Source of the DNA: CAZFBR01 sp035353495 [NCBI: uncultured bacterium]
GTDB lineage: Bacteria; DAOPZR01
Assembly: GCA_964517215.1 (NCBI GenBank)
Contig: CAZFBR010000024.1
Span: 1 to 22,920, forward strand
Length of the DNA: 22,920 nt
Direction: 5' to 3'
How positions within the stretch are numbered: position 1 is the first letter of the stretch; each line of letters starts with the position of its first letter. The notes below the pieces were generated by a model that was given only the letters and a program-made list of their open reading frames with translations, was not told the origin of the DNA and did no database searches. Position numbers and translations under genes: made by a program. Positions 22,278 to 22,920 of this stretch are shown piece after piece.

Positions 22278-22920
22278 CTACTCCATCTGCCGCGGCAGGA
22301 ACCGCCGCGGGTCGTATGCTTCGCTCTGGTACCGGACCTCGAAATGCAGCTGCGGGCTCGTCACCCGTCCGCTGCTCCCGACCCTGCCCAGCACCGCACC
22401 TGCAGCCACCTGCACGCCCGTCGCCAGCGGCGCTTCCGCCAGATGCGCGTACACCGTCAGGTAATCGCGGCCGTGGTCGAGCAGCACGACCCGGCCAAGC
22501 CCCTGCATGTCGTCATTATACACAATTTCGCCCGCACCTGCAGCCAGCACCGGCGTTCCCGCCGCCGCCGCCAGGTCAATCCCGTTATTGAAGATCTGGC
22601 CGTGCCGGCCATACTCGCCGAGCGCCCGCCCCGTCACCGGCCAGCGCAGAGTGATCGGCGGCAGGATAGCCGCCGCCCCAGCCGCCGGCCCCGCCGTTGC
22701 GGCACTGCCGCCCGCGGCGCCGGCGGCCGCGACCGCCCGGCGCGGTTCCGTCGCGCCCGGCACAAAGAGACGGTCGCCAACCTGCAGCAGTTCAGGATCG
22801 CGCACGCGATTGTAGCGCAGGATCTGCGCGGGCGCCACGGCATAAGCGCGCGCGATGGCCCACAGGGTGTCGCCCCGCCGCACCTGATGGTAGACCCCCT
22901 GCCCGGCCACCGCGCAGCCG
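22278..22920 (-). CDS. NlpD-like LysM/M23 protein, probably lipoprotein and amidase activator (5' end outside window)
   Basis: The frame is open to the window edge; the first visible residues read GCAVAGQG, and the Gly-Cys looks like the end of a lipobox, so the signal peptide is just outside. A LysM domain (YHQVRRGDTLWAIARAY ... LQVGDRLFVPG) binds peptidoglycan. After an Ala/Gly linker comes an M23/LytM domain (ALGEYGRHGQ, NNGIDLAAAAGTPVLAA, VYAHLAE, QLHFEVRY). The first metal-ligand His of HxxxD is Asn (NNGID), and the first His of HxH is Gln (QLH). This is the degenerate pattern of E. coli NlpD, an activator of the AmiC amidase that does not itself cut. Probably a division-linked amidase activator; that function is inferred. 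Confidence 0.85.
   Translation of the reverse strand, partial: GCAVAGQGVYHQVRRGDTLWAIARAYAVAPAQILRYNRVRDPELLQVGDRLFVPGATEPRRAVAAAGAAGGSAATAGPAAGAAAILPPITLRWPVTGRALGEYGRHGQIFNNGIDLAAAAGTPVLAAGAGEIVYNDDMQGLGRVVLLDHGRDYLTVYAHLAEAPLATGVQVAAGAVLGRVGSSGRVTSPQLHFEVRYQSEAYDPRRFLPRQME

Overview
The window is a GC-rich bacterial locus read almost entirely from the minus strand. It is a division and cell-wall (dcw) cluster joined head to tail to genes that make the two inner-core sugars of lipopolysaccharide, Kdo and heptose. A Gram-negative, diderm bacterium is clear: it has Kdo and heptose genes, a meso-DAP-type MurE (DNPR motif), FtsQ/L/B, FtsA and an NlpD-like LysM/M23 protein. The lineage is less certain. 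I lean towards the PVC superphylum (Lentisphaerota/Kiritimatiellota-like) from gene order and sequence flavour only; a protein search would be needed to fix it.

Layout in the direction of transcription (high to low coordinates). At 22920-22278 is the 3' part of an NlpD-like LysM/M23 gene, then an exported TPR protein (22274-21336). A roughly 300-bp AT-rich control region follows, with a near-consensus promoter, an UP-like element and three TGGG repeats spaced exactly 10 bp, which match the known MraZ operator. Downstream run mraZ, rsmH, ftsL, murE, murF, mraY, a small repeat-built ORF, murD, ftsW, murC, ddl, ftsQ, ftsA and ftsZ. Without a break come gmhA, a heptose-7-phosphate kinase gene, an in-frame rfaE2-kdsB fusion, kdsA, kdsD and an ftsB/divIC-like gene ending at 1389. 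Most junctions overlap (ATGA, GTGA, TAATG) or lie within a few bases, so roughly 20 genes over about 19.7 kb could form one transcription unit. An RMD1/DUF155 gene (1216-398) has its own promoter. It faces the end of a PDZ-domain gene on the plus strand (up to 385), with only 12 bp between their stop codons.

How it works together: MurC, MurD, MurE, MurF, Ddl and MraY build the lipid-linked peptidoglycan precursor. FtsL, FtsB, FtsQ, FtsW, FtsA and FtsZ make up much of the divisome, and the tail of the cluster supplies ADP-heptose and CMP-Kdo for the outer leaflet. One operon could therefore couple septal wall synthesis to outer-membrane core synthesis. ftsI, murG and murB are absent from their usual places, and neither sugar-phosphate phosphatase (KdsC, GmhB) is in the window.

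The most unusual structure is between mraY and murD: two perfect tandem copies of a 117-bp unit, each carrying a strong palindrome and a copy of the mraY 3' end. The unit is 39 codons long and leaves an 80-codon ORF that overlaps the mraY stop and the murD start exactly.
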